DNA of 64,000 bases from Bacteroidales bacterium 6E (lineage in GTDB: Bacteria > Bacteroidota > Bacteroidia > Bacteroidales > Prolixibacteraceae), in the NCBI GenBank assembly GCA_001270045.2, contig DF970673.1, positions 12,124-76,123 of the forward strand, read 5' to 3'. The notes beneath the pieces were generated by a model. The model was not told the DNA's origin, made no database searches, and saw only the letters and a program-made list of their open reading frames with translations. Shown one piece after another: positions 36,885 to 46,915 of the stretch (positions are counted from its first letter, which is position 1; each line of letters opens with the position of its first letter). Made by a program: the position numbers and the translations under genes.

Positions 36885-37409
36885 TTATTTTTTTATCCGT
36901 TTACCTGTGATAATGGCAATTTCTCTGGATGCAATGGCCACCGCTTCATCCGGTCTAGTTATTCTGATCTGGGCTTTTGAATAAAACGGAACTCTTTTTT
37001 GTAGTGTTTCCGTTATGAAATGCACCAGTTGTTCACGATTTTTGCCTCGGATGAGCGGCCTGTCTGTTTTTGATTTCAATAACCTTTCAGCCAAAATCGC
37101 AGGGTCGATGTCCATAAACAATGTAATTCCGGTTTCATTCATGAGCTCCATATTGTCGAAAAAGCAGGGTGCTCCCCCACCAGTTGCGATTACGACTTCA
37201 CTGAATTGAGATACTTCCTCAAGGGCCTGTCTTTCCTTATTTCGAAAGCCTGATTCTCCCAATTCTTCAAAAAGCTGTGGAACTGTCCTGCAATTCCTCT
37301 CTTCTATATATTTGTCGAGATCAATAAAGGAAAGACCGAGGCTTTTTGCCAGGTTCAAGCCTAATGTTGACTTTCCACATCCCATATATCCTACAAGATA
37401 AATTCTCAT
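36885..37409 (-). CDS. aroK: Shikimate kinase
   Basis: Phosphorylates shikimate at O3 for aromatic amino-acid synthesis. The 174-residue protein has the P-loop GYMGCGKST at 7-15, substrate residues in FIDLDKYIE (Asp of the DxD-like site), FRNKERQALEE (conserved Arg) and the GGGAP loop (ATGGGAPCF). LID-region arginines lie in LLKSKTDRPLIRGK. The start is 1 nt past the parC stop, so it is the last gene of parE-parC-aroK. The terminator is at 36761-36792. Length and motifs are normal. Confidence 0.96.
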   Translation of the reverse strand: MRIYLVGYMGCGKSTLGLNLAKSLGLSFIDLDKYIEERNCRTVPQLFEELGESGFRNKERQALEEVSQFSEVVIATGGGAPCFFDNMELMNETGITLFMDIDPAILAERLLKSKTDRPLIRGKNREQLVHFITETLQKRVPFYSKAQIRITRPDEAVAIASREIAIITGKRIKK

Positions 37410-37410
37410 T

Positions 37411-40035
37411 TCAGAAAAGGCTCATCTGATTGGCATCTTCCTCGCCGGGACGTTGGATCTCAAACGGAATATCATCAACCGGTGCATTTCCTGGTTCCAT
37501 ATCTTCATTTGTAGGGATATCATGTTCATCCTTTATTACTGGTTCCAGTTCACGGATATTCTCGACATAGAAGTTCGATAGCCTTTTGCCTTTTGCTTTC
37601 CAGCTCTTAATTCCAATGAATTCCGCAACTTCGATGATTTCATTTTCCCGGTCACTGTTTTTACCCCCGAATTCGATTTCAAACCGTGGATAACGAACCC
37701 AGGTCACACTCACCAGTTTATTTCCAGGATTCTCACCAATGAATCCGATAAGTTTATTGAGGGTTTCCTCAATTTCGAATCGCTTCACATAGTAATATTC
37801 CTGTTCAGCATCGTAATAGACGACAGAAAGGATCTTGGAAGGATCAAATTTTTCGATGGCAAGAATGTTGTTTTCGAAATGATTGCTGAGGTCGTAATTA
37901 TATAGCTGATATTCTCCTGATTTATAAATGACAAGAATTTTGTCTTCTCCCTTGAATTCTCCAAGGTATTTGCCTCTTTTATCAGCGTTAAGTCTTTGCA
38001 CATCCGGGTCAAAATAGATTTTCAAGCCTCCCAGGGTTGAAATCCCTCTTTCATGCAGGGTTATTTTATGGACATCATATTTTGTCAGGATATTACCCAT
38101 GGATTGTCGTCCTTTGATAGTCAATTCACCCATGTCCACTTCGAAGACCAGTTTCTTGATTCTCGGTTTTGGTTTAAGAATAACCCTGAGAACCTCAGCT
38201 TCCCCGTTGGGATTATTACTGAAATATAGAATACGGGAGCCTTTGTTGCCCATGGTTACGTCATATTCCTTATCCCTTGTAACTCCCGTAACGGCAAATC
38301 TCTTCATGTAGGCAAATCCGGTCTTCCCATCACGATAAACAACATTATAGATGGTTCGGTCATCATCTTTCCGAAAGATATCAACATGGATGACATTTTT
38401 ACCGATAAAAGCTTTTTCACTTACCTTGGTTACAAGGTAGGTCCCATCGCGCCTGAATATGATTACGTCGTCAAGATCGGAACAATCGCAAATATACTCT
38501 GCCTTCTTCAGACTGGTTCCAAGGAAACCTTCATTACGGTCGATATAGAGTTTCTCATTGGCAACCACGACTTTGGCGGCGACGATATTTTCAAAGTTTC
38601 GTATTTCGGTACGTCGTTCACGGCCCTTGCCATATTTTGATTTCAGTTTTTCGAACCAATCGATTGTGAATGGAATAATATTGGCGATTTTTTCGTTAAT
38701 CTGTTCAATTTCCTCCTCGATGCCCAATAAAAGTTCAGTGGCCTTAAATGCGTTGAACTTCAGGATTCTTGCCATCCTGATTTCCATCAGTTTCATGATG
38801 TCGTCTCGCGTAACCTCCCTTTTCAAATTGGGTTTCCAGGGATCGAGCCTTTTATCGATATGCGCCACTGCCGCATCCATGTCCTCAGCTTCTTCAAATT
38901 CCCTGTCTTTGTATATTCTTTCTTCAATGAAGATCTTTTCAAGTGATGAAAAATGCCATGCCTCTTCAAGCTCACTCTTTCTTATCTCGAGTTCCAGTTG
39001 GAGGAGTTGCCGGGTGGCATCGACTGATTTTTTTAGGATTTCAGTTACCCCTATGAATGCCGGTTTGTCATTTTCTATGATGCAGGAGTTGGGGCTAAGT
39101 GATATCTCACAATCAGTGAAGGCATAAAGTGCATCAATGGTTTTATCTGAAGAAACACCTGGTGTAAGATGAACAAGGATCTCGACATTTGCAGCCGTGT
39201 TGTCATCGATCTTCCTAATCTTGATTTTGCCCTTCTCGTTGGCCTTAATGATCGACTCAATAACCGTGGTTGTGGTCTTGCTGAAAGGAATCTCTGTGAT
39301 AACCAGAGTTTTACTGTCTCTTTTTTCGATCTTTGCCCTAACTTTTATCGCGCCTCCCCTTACTCCGTCGTTGTATTTGGAAACATCGACTGATCCACCG
39401 GTCGGAAAGTCTGGGAATAATTCGAAACCCTCATTCTTCAAATAGGCAACCGCGGCATCGATAAGCTCAACAAAATTGTGTGGGAATATTTTTGAGGCCA
39501 GCCCGACTGCAATCCCTTCAACACCTTGTGCAAGTAGCAGTGGAAATTTGGCTGGAAGTGTAACCGGTTCTTTTTTCCTTCCATCGTATGATAGTTTCCA
39601 CTCAGTCGTTTTCGGGTTGAAAAGAATTTCATGTGCAAATTTGGAGAGCCGTGCTTCTATATAACGTGGTGCAGCGGCTCCGTCTCCGGTGAGAATATTT
39701 CCCCAGTTTCCCTGGGTATCAACCAACAAATCCTTTTGTCCAAGCTGGACGAGAGCGTCACCGATTGAGGCATCCCCATGTGGATGGTATTGCATGGTTT
39801 GTCCAATAATATTGGCAACCTTGTTGTACCTTCCATCATCCATTTCACGCATCGCGTGTAATATTCTTCTCTGCACAGGTTTCAGACCATCGATGACATA
39901 AGGCACAGCTCTTTCCAGAATGACATAGGAAGCGTAATCGAGAAACCATTGTTTGTACATTCCCGACAGATAGGTAATTCCTTCCTTGGATCCTTCCGGC
40001 TTGTTATCTGGTGCCTGATATTGTTCTTCCTGCAT
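37411..40035 (-). CDS. parC: DNA topoisomerase IV subunit A (ParC/GyrA-like)
   Basis: Breakage-reunion subunit of a type IIA topoisomerase that decatenates or relaxes DNA. At 874 residues it has the winged-helix breakage domain with active Tyr Y125 (AAPRYIEARLS). The resistance-determining loop is HPHGDASIGDALV (residues 84-96), where the Ser of E. coli ParC is replaced by Ala. A coiled coil lies at about 330-460 and beta-pinwheel repeats at about 500-750. The acidic tail ends in NQMSLF. The parE gene lies 23 nt upstream and aroK 1 nt downstream. Called parC because the pair is ParE/ParC-like in Bacteroidota; GyrA-type activity cannot be excluded. Confidence 0.9.
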   Translation of the reverse strand: MQEEQYQAPDNKPEGSKEGITYLSGMYKQWFLDYASYVILERAVPYVIDGLKPVQRRILHAMREMDDGRYNKVANIIGQTMQYHPHGDASIGDALVQLGQKDLLVDTQGNWGNILTGDGAAAPRYIEARLSKFAHEILFNPKTTEWKLSYDGRKKEPVTLPAKFPLLLAQGVEGIAVGLASKIFPHNFVELIDAAVAYLKNEGFELFPDFPTGGSVDVSKYNDGVRGGAIKVRAKIEKRDSKTLVITEIPFSKTTTTVIESIIKANEKGKIKIRKIDDNTAANVEILVHLTPGVSSDKTIDALYAFTDCEISLSPNSCIIENDKPAFIGVTEILKKSVDATRQLLQLELEIRKSELEEAWHFSSLEKIFIEERIYKDREFEEAEDMDAAVAHIDKRLDPWKPNLKREVTRDDIMKLMEIRMARILKFNAFKATELLLGIEEEIEQINEKIANIIPFTIDWFEKLKSKYGKGRERRTEIRNFENIVAAKVVVANEKLYIDRNEGFLGTSLKKAEYICDCSDLDDVIIFRRDGTYLVTKVSEKAFIGKNVIHVDIFRKDDDRTIYNVVYRDGKTGFAYMKRFAVTGVTRDKEYDVTMGNKGSRILYFSNNPNGEAEVLRVILKPKPRIKKLVFEVDMGELTIKGRQSMGNILTKYDVHKITLHERGISTLGGLKIYFDPDVQRLNADKRGKYLGEFKGEDKILVIYKSGEYQLYNYDLSNHFENNILAIEKFDPSKILSVVYYDAEQEYYYVKRFEIEETLNKLIGFIGENPGNKLVSVTWVRYPRFEIEFGGKNSDRENEIIEVAEFIGIKSWKAKGKRLSNFYVENIRELEPVIKDEHDIPTNEDMEPGNAPVDDIPFEIQRPGEEDANQMSLF

Positions 40036-40058
40036 TTTAAATCTTGGGTTTTGAGTTT

Positions 40059-41894
40059 TTAGGCAACTTCGTCCTTCTCTATATAAAGGTTTTCAATGAT
40101 GAAGTCCTGACGTTCAGGCGTATTTTTGCCCATATAAAATTCAAGCATCTGGGTCATCGATTCGTGCTTCTTCATTTGCACTGGTTCAAGCCGGATATTC
40201 TCACTGATGAAGTTTTTGAACTCATCGGGGGAAATCTCCCCTAAACCTTTAAATCGGGTAATTTCAGGATTGCCTTTTAGTGTTTGGATTGCCTGAAGTT
40301 TTTCCTCTTCTGAATAGCAGTAGATAGTCTGCTTCTTGTTTCTTACCCTGAACAACGGGGTTTGAAGGATGAATAAGTGTCCACGACGAAGTAATTCCGG
40401 AAAGAATTGAATAAAGAAAGTGATCAGAAGAAGCCGGATGTGCATACCATCGACATCAGCATCTGTGGCAATAATCACTTTATTGTATCTCAGGTCTTCA
40501 ATGTCATCTTCAATGTTCAGGGCTGCCTGAAGCAGATTAAACTCTTCATTTTCATAGACAACTTTTTTGGTAAGTCCATAAGTGTTCAATGGTTTTCCCT
40601 TCAGGCTGAAAACTGCTTGGGTGTCCACATCCCTTGATTTGGTAATGGATCCACTGGCTGAGTCCCCCTCTGTGATGAAAATGCTTGTATCCTCTTTTTT
40701 CTCGTCATTGTCGTTGTAATGGATCCGGCAATCACGGAGCTTTCGGTTATGCAAGCTAACCTTTTTTGCCCTTGCCTTTGCCAGCTTTTTAATGCCTGAG
40801 ATAGCCTTTCTCTCGCGTTCTGACTCCTGGATCCTTCGCAGGAGCACTTCTGCTGTGTCAGCGTTTTTATGCAGATAGTTATCCAGCTCCTTGGCCACGA
40901 AGTTGGTGACATAAGTCCTGACTGTCGGGCCATCGGGACCTATGTCACGAGACCCGAGTTTTGTTTTGGTTTGTGATTCGAATACCGGTTCCTCTACCTT
41001 GATGCTTATGGCAGCCACAATGGATGCCCGAATGTCGCTAGGGTCAAAATCTTTTTTATAAAAGTCACGAATGGTTTTCACCACTACTTCCCTGAAAGCC
41101 TGAAGATGTGTTCCTCCCTGGCTTGTGTGCTGCCCGTTAACGAACGAATAATAATCTTCACCGTATTGATTCCCATGGGTCATGGCAATCTCGATGTCTT
41201 CACCTTTCAAATGGATAATTGGGTATAAGGGCTCCCCCTCAAGATTTTCCTCCAGAAGATCTCTTAGTCCGTTTTTTGAGTAATACTTTTGTCCGTTATA
41301 TTCTATGGTCAATCCTGCATTCAGGAAGGTATAGTTCTTGATCATGTTGATGACATAATCATTGATGTACCTGAAGTTCCTGAAAACGCTTTCATCCGGT
41401 CTGAAAACAACCATGGTACCGTTGGGTTCAGAGGTGTCGGCTAGAGGCAAATCATCTATCTGTATTCCTTTACTGAATCTAAGCTCCTTTACCTGTCCCT
41501 CACGGATTGCCCTGATGGCGAAATCGATTGATAATGCATTGACTGCCTTGATTCCGACCCCATTGAGCCCAACCGATTTTTTGAATACCTTGGAGTCATA
41601 TTTGGCTCCAGTATTCATTTTACTGACAACATCAGCCAATTTGCCGAGTGGAATTCCGCGACCATAGTCACGTACCATAACCTTATCCTGCTCGATAAAT
41701 ACTTCAATCTTCTTTCCATGGCCCATCATAAACTCATCAACCGAGTTGTCTAGGACTTCCTTCAGCAGGACATATATACCATCATCGGCGGCAGATCCGT
41801 CTCCCAGCTTTCCAATGTACATACCCGGCCTTCTGCGGATATGTTCCTGCCATTCCAATGTTTTAATGGTTCCTTCGTCGTATTGCGCGGTCAT
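40059..41894 (-). CDS. parE: DNA topoisomerase IV subunit B (ParE)
   Basis: ATPase subunit partner of the adjacent ParC. The 611-residue protein has a GHKL ATPase: [14 protein letters not shown] (Mg/ATP Asn and Glu), [11 protein letters not shown] and [16 protein letters not shown] transducer domain follows, then the TOPRIM domain at about 400-520 with [10 protein letters not shown] and [22 protein letters not shown] differs slightly from the usual VVEGDSAGGS, as in other Bacteroidota ParE proteins. A -7 box TATATTTG lies at 41915-41922. Start [15 protein letters not shown] follows it closely. First gene of parE-parC-aroK. Confidence 0.94.
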   Translation of the reverse strand: MTAQYDEGTIKTLEWQEHIRRRPGMYIGKLGDGSAADDGIYVLLKEVLDNSVDEFMMGHGKKIEVFIEQDKVMVRDYGRGIPLGKLADVVSKMNTGAKYDSKVFKKSVGLNGVGIKAVNALSIDFAIRAIREGQVKELRFSKGIQIDDLPLADTSEPNGTMVVFRPDESVFRNFRYINDYVINMIKNYTFLNAGLTIEYNGQKYYSKNGLRDLLEENLEGEPLYPIIHLKGEDIEIAMTHGNQYGEDYYSFVNGQHTSQGGTHLQAFREVVVKTIRDFYKKDFDPSDIRASIVAAISIKVEEPVFESQTKTKLGSRDIGPDGPTVRTYVTNFVAKELDNYLHKNADTAEVLLRRIQESERERKAISGIKKLAKARAKKVSLHNRKLRDCRIHYNDNDEKKEDTSIFITEGDSASGSITKSRDVDTQAVFSLKGKPLNTYGLTKKVVYENEEFNLLQAALNIEDDIEDLRYNKVIIATDADVDGMHIRLLLITFFIQFFPELLRRGHLFILQTPLFRVRNKKQTIYCYSEEEKLQAIQTLKGNPEITRFKGLGEISPDEFKNFISENIRLEPVQMKKHESMTQMLEFYMGKNTPERQDFIIENLYIEKDEVA

Positions 41895-41914
41895 ATATAG
41901 TTTTCAGTTTGATG

Positions 41915-41922
41915 CAAATATA
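41915..41922 (-). promoter_or_regulatory. -7 box of the parE-parC-aroK operon
   Basis: TATATTTG on the minus strand matches TAnnTTTG and lies 20 nt before the parE ATG. No clear -33 element. Confidence 0.45.
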
Positions 41923-42020
41923 GATAAAACCTTGGGCTTTTCAGGGTTGAAAAAATACCAGTAATAAACAGGCTGTAGTTGAAAAACCAATGGTAATGAA
42001 TGGGTTGAGTGAGTGTGCTA

Positions 42021-42044
42021 AGTTGAAAAAAAAACTTTTCAGCT
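42021..42044 (-). terminator. Candidate terminator at the MutS-like 3' end
   Basis: AGTTGAAAA (42021-42029) pairs with TTTTCAGCT (42036-42044), one G-T pair, with a loop and 5' arm rich in Ts on the minus strand. It overlaps the MutS-like stop codon. Weak stem; function uncertain. Confidence 0.4.
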
Positions 42045-43832
42045 GTTACTTTTGATGATACCCATCTTTTTCATCAAAAGTGACGCATTCATGGTTCTCA
42101 CAATACCAGGCCTGAGTTTGTAATCAAAAACAAGCTCATCCCCATCATGCAAAATTTCAAAGCAATAGTTGGTGATGCGGTCAGGATAAAGTTTTTCCAT
42201 TTCCGTTAGTTGAACATCATGGGTGGCAAGGATTGTTGCCGATTGGGTTGTTGCGAGTTCCCTTACAAGATATTGTGATCCCTTTAATTTATCGGTTGAG
42301 TTTGTGCCTTTCAGCATCTCGTCCAGCAGTACAAGCATGGCCTCGCCGCTTCTCAATCTTTCCATCAGTTTGGCAAGACGCTTCAATTCAGCCAAAAAGT
42401 ATGATTCCTCCATCAGCAATGAATCGGTAGTTCTCATGCTCGTATAGATATCAAGTGGGTAATATTGCATCTTTTCTGCAGTTACCGGACATCCCAAACC
42501 TGCCAACACGAAGTTCAAACCGACAGATCTGAGGAATGTACTCTTACCGGCCATGTTCGCCCCTGTAATTATTGCAATTTCTGACCATTCTTTTATGTAA
42601 ATGTCATTGACGATTCTCTTTTCGGGTTTCAACAACGGGTGTCCAAGGCCTGTTGCATCAAGAATGATATTCTCTTTTAAGGGAATAGGCCAGGTGTATT
42701 TTGGATTATGATCGGCAAAAGTTGCCAAACTGGTCAGTGCATCAAAGACATCAATCGTCTTAAGCCAGCTTTTAAGTCTTGAAGCGTTTGCTTCTTGCCA
42801 GTCGTGTAAACGGATAATGGATTTTAAATCCCAGATGAGAAGTGAATTAAGAATCATTCCGGGAATGATATTTTGCCGGATCTCAAATTGTGCCATCCGT
42901 TTTTTTAATGACCTGAAAGCACTGGTAGCCTTTACGTCTTTAGTGATATTATCTCGAAGCGATTGTAATTCAGCGCAATGAAAGTCTTGCTTCTCTATCA
43001 AATCGAGAAGAGAAATATATTTCTCTGTCGTTTGAGTTCTGTTTCCAAATAATAAATAATATCTATCAATGATTTTGCGATAATTGAAAATAAGTCCCAG
43101 GTTAATGAGTATCATAAGCAATAGCCAAAGGTGTGTCCCTCCCGTAATCAGCCACACTAATGCGACACCTGATAATCCCGGTAGGATGTAAATCATTGTT
43201 CGCAATATTTTCAAATTTTTTATTTGATATTGGTCGGAAGAATTGCCTGTAAGCATCGCTTTCTCTGCATCTGACACTTCCAATAAACTGCCTTCAAGAA
43301 TAAATTGGGTCCTCCAGTCACGAAGTTGTGTGAGTTCAAGGATTGAATTTTGTCTTACGTTGATTTCGTCAGGTTTTAGAAGGGGAGCCTGCAACCATTT
43401 AGCCAAAACTTCCTTCCCCCCTGATGTAGTCGTCCTGTTCAACATTTGAAACAGTGAACCTTTCCCGAATATATCCAAATCGAATGTATAAGGGTGGTTG
43501 GGATTACTAAATTCATTACCATCTTGAAAGTCTCCAAATCCATGATGGGCTGCCTTTATTTCCCTTTCGCATAATATCGACAACACCTGGTTTCTCTTCT
43601 TGTCCCTGGAAGTTTGAATGTGTTTTCTGACCAGGAAAAGGAAAAATGCGAATGAGGCAGCTGGGAGCAATATGGCCGGGACCAGTGAATGTCTGAAAAT
43701 CCAATAGAAAACGAAGGTGCCTAAAAATGCTATTAGCCGCAGGATAGAGAATTGTTCCATCCTTCGGGATAGCATGGCTGTCTTACTGCAGGCGTCTTCA
43801 TTTTTTGACAGGTAGTATTCAATGATGGTCAT
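42039..43832 (-). CDS. Membrane-anchored MutS-like ATPase
   Basis: A 597-residue protein with the MutS C-terminal ATPase and no mismatch-recognition domain I. Four hydrophobic helices are predicted: about 28-46, 51-70, 212-230 and 233-251. The ATPase covers about 385-590, with Walker A IITGANMAGKSTF (about 421-433), YFLAELKRLAKLMER, Walker B VLLDEMLKGTNS and ILATHDVQLTEME. MutS lever/clamp helices fill the middle (LKKRMAQFEIRQNI). Relatives are common in Bacteroidota under the name MutS, but the membrane helices argue against cytosolic mismatch repair. The gene stands alone on the minus strand, about 145 nt upstream of parE. Role unknown. Confidence 0.85.
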   Translation of the reverse strand: MTIIEYYLSKNEDACSKTAMLSRRMEQFSILRLIAFLGTFVFYWIFRHSLVPAILLPAASFAFFLFLVRKHIQTSRDKKRNQVLSILCEREIKAAHHGFGDFQDGNEFSNPNHPYTFDLDIFGKGSLFQMLNRTTTSGGKEVLAKWLQAPLLKPDEINVRQNSILELTQLRDWRTQFILEGSLLEVSDAEKAMLTGNSSDQYQIKNLKILRTMIYILPGLSGVALVWLITGGTHLWLLLMILINLGLIFNYRKIIDRYYLLFGNRTQTTEKYISLLDLIEKQDFHCAELQSLRDNITKDVKATSAFRSLKKRMAQFEIRQNIIPGMILNSLLIWDLKSIIRLHDWQEANASRLKSWLKTIDVFDALTSLATFADHNPKYTWPIPLKENIILDATGLGHPLLKPEKRIVNDIYIKEWSEIAIITGANMAGKSTFLRSVGLNFVLAGLGCPVTAEKMQYYPLDIYTSMRTTDSLLMEESYFLAELKRLAKLMERLRSGEAMLVLLDEMLKGTNSTDKLKGSQYLVRELATTQSATILATHDVQLTEMEKLYPDRITNYCFEILHDGDELVFDYKLRPGIVRTMNASLLMKKMGIIKSNS

Positions 43833-43942
43833 GATTCCGTTTCAGTGTTTGAGTTGAGCTTTCCAAAATATCCGTTATGGAAGCTGTGAAAACAATTTCG
43901 TCAATTGAGTGGCATACCTGTGATGATATATTCAATTCCAAC

Positions 43943-44647
43943 TTATTGTGTGATGGGTGGGGGTGTTATGAAATTGTATTTGTGGAATACGTATACGATT
44001 AATAAAACCGTTACGCTTATTATGGCGAAAGTCAGAAACAGGAGCCATACATTGCCTGATTTAAGGGGTGTTTTTTCAAATCGTGGCAAGCGGGTGACAA
44101 AGAACCTGGTTTCGATAAAAATCAAAAAGCGATAAAAGATATATCCCAGTCCTATGCCTAAAGCCCATCCGCCAATGATATCCAGCGGATAATGATTACC
44201 ATTATATATACGGGTATATGATATCAGGACGGCCCAAATCAGGATGGTAAAAAAACTCAGCCTGTTTCGGAAAAGAGGAGCAGTAAAGGCTAGGATAAAG
44301 AAGGTGTTGGAGGCGTGTGAAGAAACGAAGCCATAGAGGCCCCCCTTTCGAAGAACAACATGGACCAAATCTCTGATTATCGGATCATGACCAGGCCTGG
44401 GTCTTTGGGTGATCATTTTAATTAAGGTGGATATCTGGTCACTGGCAATAAGGCCAAGTATCATCATAAATATGATCAACATTGCCTTTCGCTCATAATT
44501 GCGAAAGGCAACCAAAATGATCATCAGGTAGAAGAAGAGCCAGGTTTCCTTCCGGGTGAAAAGAAGCATGGCTGAATCCCAAAATGGGGAATGTATCTGA
44601 TTGAGGGATAGGAAAAGGTTGCTGTCGAATTGCAGTATGGTTTCCAT
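43943..44647 (-). CDS. PAP2-family integral membrane phosphatase
   Basis: A 234-residue membrane enzyme with about six helices. The phosphatase signatures are intact: KMITQRPRP (KxxxxxxRP), GFVSSHASN (PSGH-type motif 2, Ser instead of Pro) and TRIYNGNHYPLD (motif 3, SRxxxxxHxxxD-type with Thr instead of Ser). Likely substrates are undecaprenyl pyrophosphate, phosphatidic acid or another lipid phosphate. It follows obgE by 9 nt and so ends the operon hpt-adk-obgE-PAP2. Confidence 0.88.
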   Translation of the reverse strand: METILQFDSNLFLSLNQIHSPFWDSAMLLFTRKETWLFFYLMIILVAFRNYERKAMLIIFMMILGLIASDQISTLIKMITQRPRPGHDPIIRDLVHVVLRKGGLYGFVSSHASNTFFILAFTAPLFRNRLSFFTILIWAVLISYTRIYNGNHYPLDIIGGWALGIGLGYIFYRFLIFIETRFFVTRLPRFEKTPLKSGNVWLLFLTFAIISVTVLLIVYVFHKYNFITPPPITQ

Positions 44648-44656
44648 CCTTTAAAT

Positions 44657-45649
44657 CTATGCATGTGTTAAAATCGACCATATACGGTCTTTGAGTTCAA
44701 TAATATTATAACCGGTCACGGAAGAGAAAAACAGGTGGGGTATATCATGTAATTCCTTGCTGATGTCTTTCATCAGTTCTTCGTCGAGCATGTCTGATTT
44801 GCTTATGGCCAGGAATCTCTGTTTGTCAAGTAACTCGGGATTGTACTTACCCAGTTCATTCATCAAAATCTGGTATTCCTTTCGATAATCTTTGGCATCA
44901 GCAGGGATGAGGAACAATAGCATTGAATTTCTTTCAATGTGGCGCAAGAATCTTAGCCCAAGGCCTTTGCCGGTATGAGCCCCTTCAATGATGCCGGGTA
45001 TGTCAGCCATGACAAATGATTGTCTGTCGCGGTAGCTGACAATGCCTAAATTGGGAATCAGGGTTGTGAAAGGATAGTCTGCAATTTTCGGTTTGGCTGC
45101 AGAAACTGCTGCGAGCAATGTCGATTTTCCCGCATTCGGAAATCCAACCAGTCCAACATCGGCCAGAACTTTCAGTTCCAGGATTACCCATCCTTCTATG
45201 CCAGGTTCACCTGGTTGGGCATACCTGGGTGTTTGATGAGTGGCTGATTTGAAATGTGTGTTACCAAGTCCTCCGCGTCCTCCGGGCATCAGAATCCGTT
45301 CTTCTTTGTCCTGGGTAATTTCCATCATGAATTCCCCGGTTTCGGCATCACGGACCACGGTGCCAAGCGGTACCTCAATGTATTTATCCTCTCCACTTGC
45401 TCCGAAACTGCATTGCTTGCCTCCCGATTCTCCATGCCCGGCCTTGATATGGCGCTGATATTTCAGGTGAAGCAATGTCCACATTTGGGCATTTCCCCGG
45501 AGGTATACATTTCCGCCCCTGCCACCATCTCCTCCGTCGGGTCCACCCTTGGGGACAAATTTCTCGCGCCTCAGATGGGCGGATCCGGGTCCACCGTTTC
45601 CCGACTGGCAAAATATCTTTACGTAATCAACAAAATTGGATTCTGACAT
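44657..45649 (-). CDS. obgE: Obg family GTPase
   Basis: Essential ribosome-associated GTPase involved in 50S assembly and stress. The 330-residue protein has the glycine-rich Obg fold at 1-158 ([27 protein letters not shown] is its core). The G domain follows at about 160-330, with the P-loop [25 protein letters not shown] (G3) and ISKSDMLD (G4). Length is normal. It is 24 nt from adk and 9 nt from the PAP2 gene. Confidence 0.96.
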   Translation of the reverse strand: MSESNFVDYVKIFCQSGNGGPGSAHLRREKFVPKGGPDGGDGGRGGNVYLRGNAQMWTLLHLKYQRHIKAGHGESGGKQCSFGASGEDKYIEVPLGTVVRDAETGEFMMEITQDKEERILMPGGRGGLGNTHFKSATHQTPRYAQPGEPGIEGWVILELKVLADVGLVGFPNAGKSTLLAAVSAAKPKIADYPFTTLIPNLGIVSYRDRQSFVMADIPGIIEGAHTGKGLGLRFLRHIERNSMLLFLIPADAKDYRKEYQILMNELGKYNPELLDKQRFLAISKSDMLDEELMKDISKELHDIPHLFFSSVTGYNIIELKDRIWSILTHA

Positions 45650-45672
45650 CTGTGGAATTATACTGTTATAAT

Positions 45673-46248
45673 TTATTGCAAGGTATCAACGGCTTTTATT
45701 AACCTGTCTGCAATATCTTCAATATTACCCATGCCATTGATGCTGTAATATTTACCTTGATCAGAATAATACCTGATCAAAGGTGCTGTCTTTTGGTTGT
45801 AAACTTCAATGCGGTTTTTGATGATGCTCAGATCCTGGTCGTCGCTGCGGCCTGATATAAGCCCCCTCTTCAGGAGACGGTCAATTAATTCCTGTTCTTC
45901 AACTTCAAGTGATAGCATTCCTTTCAAGGGTGCCCCTTGTTTAATTAATAATTTATCAAGGGCGACTGCCTGGTCGACTGTTCGGGGAAATCCATCGAAA
46001 ATAAAACCTTTTGCCTCGGGTGTGGATTCCATTTTTTGTCTGATCATGCAAATCACTACCGAATCCGGCACCAGTTCACCCTTGTCAATGTATTTTTTTG
46101 CCTGATTGCCAAGGGAGGTTTGCCGGGAAATCTCGTTTCGGAGAATTTCCCCTGTCGATAAGTGGTTGAGGTGATATGTACTGATCAGAAACTCAGCCTG
46201 GGTGCCTTTGCCGGCGCCTGGAGGGCCAAACAGAACTAGATTCAGCAT
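45673..46248 (-). CDS. adk: Adenylate kinase
   Basis: Catalyses ATP + AMP to 2 ADP. The 191-residue protein has the P-loop [10 protein letters not shown] (about residues 7-16), the AMP-binding [21 protein letters not shown], and an arginine-rich short lid ([14 protein letters not shown]). No zinc-binding Cys lid is present: this is the short form. 12 nt past the hpt stop and 24 nt before obgE. Confidence 0.96.
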   Translation of the reverse strand: MLNLVLFGPPGAGKGTQAEFLISTYHLNHLSTGEILRNEISRQTSLGNQAKKYIDKGELVPDSVVICMIRQKMESTPEAKGFIFDGFPRTVDQAVALDKLLIKQGAPLKGMLSLEVEEQELIDRLLKRGLISGRSDDQDLSIIKNRIEVYNQKTAPLIRYYSDQGKYYSINGMGNIEDIADRLIKAVDTLQ

Positions 46249-46260
46249 GACTAACAGGTT

Positions 46261-46800
46261 TTATGGTACGATCGAATAAATGTCAATCAGATTTCTTCCT
46301 TGCCCGTCGTAATCCAGCCCATATCCAACAATGAAGTCGTTGGGGATTTCCAGTCCAATATAATCGAGTTTTACACTTTTTATCATGGCCTCTGGCTTAA
46401 ATAACAAGGTGGCTATCTTTACTTCTTTAGGCTTTAAAATAGCTAACTGGGCCATGATTTCTTCGATGGTCTGACCTGAATCGACGATGTCCTCCAAAAC
46501 GATGACCGACCTGTCTTCAATGGATTCATTTAATCCAATCAGTTGCCTGATGGCTCCGGTGGAATGGATACCCTTATAAGATGCCATCTTGACAAAGGTG
46601 ATTTCAGCTCCCTGAACATCAATCCGTTTGAAAAGATCGGCCGCAAACATAAAGGACCCGTTCAGCACACAAACAAACAAAGGATTCTTCCCCTCCAGGT
46701 CGCGGTTCATATCTGCAGCCATGTGTTCGATGACCTCACGAATTTTTTCATAAGGAATGTAGAGCTGGAACTCTTTGTCGAGCAACTTTATTTTTTTCAT
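46261..46800 (-). CDS. hpt: Hypoxanthine phosphoribosyltransferase
   Basis: Purine salvage enzyme making IMP/GMP from base and PRPP. The 179-residue protein has the PRPP-binding motif VIVLEDIVDSGQTI (about residues 94-107) and the N-terminal VCVLNGSFMFAADL loop. PNDFIVGYGLDYDGQGRN is the C-terminal base-binding segment. First gene of hpt-adk-obgE-PAP2, divergent from purE, another purine gene. The shared 115-nt region between them holds no clear regulatory palindrome. Confidence 0.94.
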   Translation of the reverse strand: MKKIKLLDKEFQLYIPYEKIREVIEHMAADMNRDLEGKNPLFVCVLNGSFMFAADLFKRIDVQGAEITFVKMASYKGIHSTGAIRQLIGLNESIEDRSVIVLEDIVDSGQTIEEIMAQLAILKPKEVKIATLLFKPEAMIKSVKLDYIGLEIPNDFIVGYGLDYDGQGRNLIDIYSIVP

Positions 46801-46915
46801 AACAAATTGGATTTCTGATGATATGGGCAGGTCTGATATTGATTAAAAACTTATTTTAGCAATGAACAGGCAAAGTAACAAAAACAATTTAAACACTTAA
46901 AAGAAAAATTCAGAT

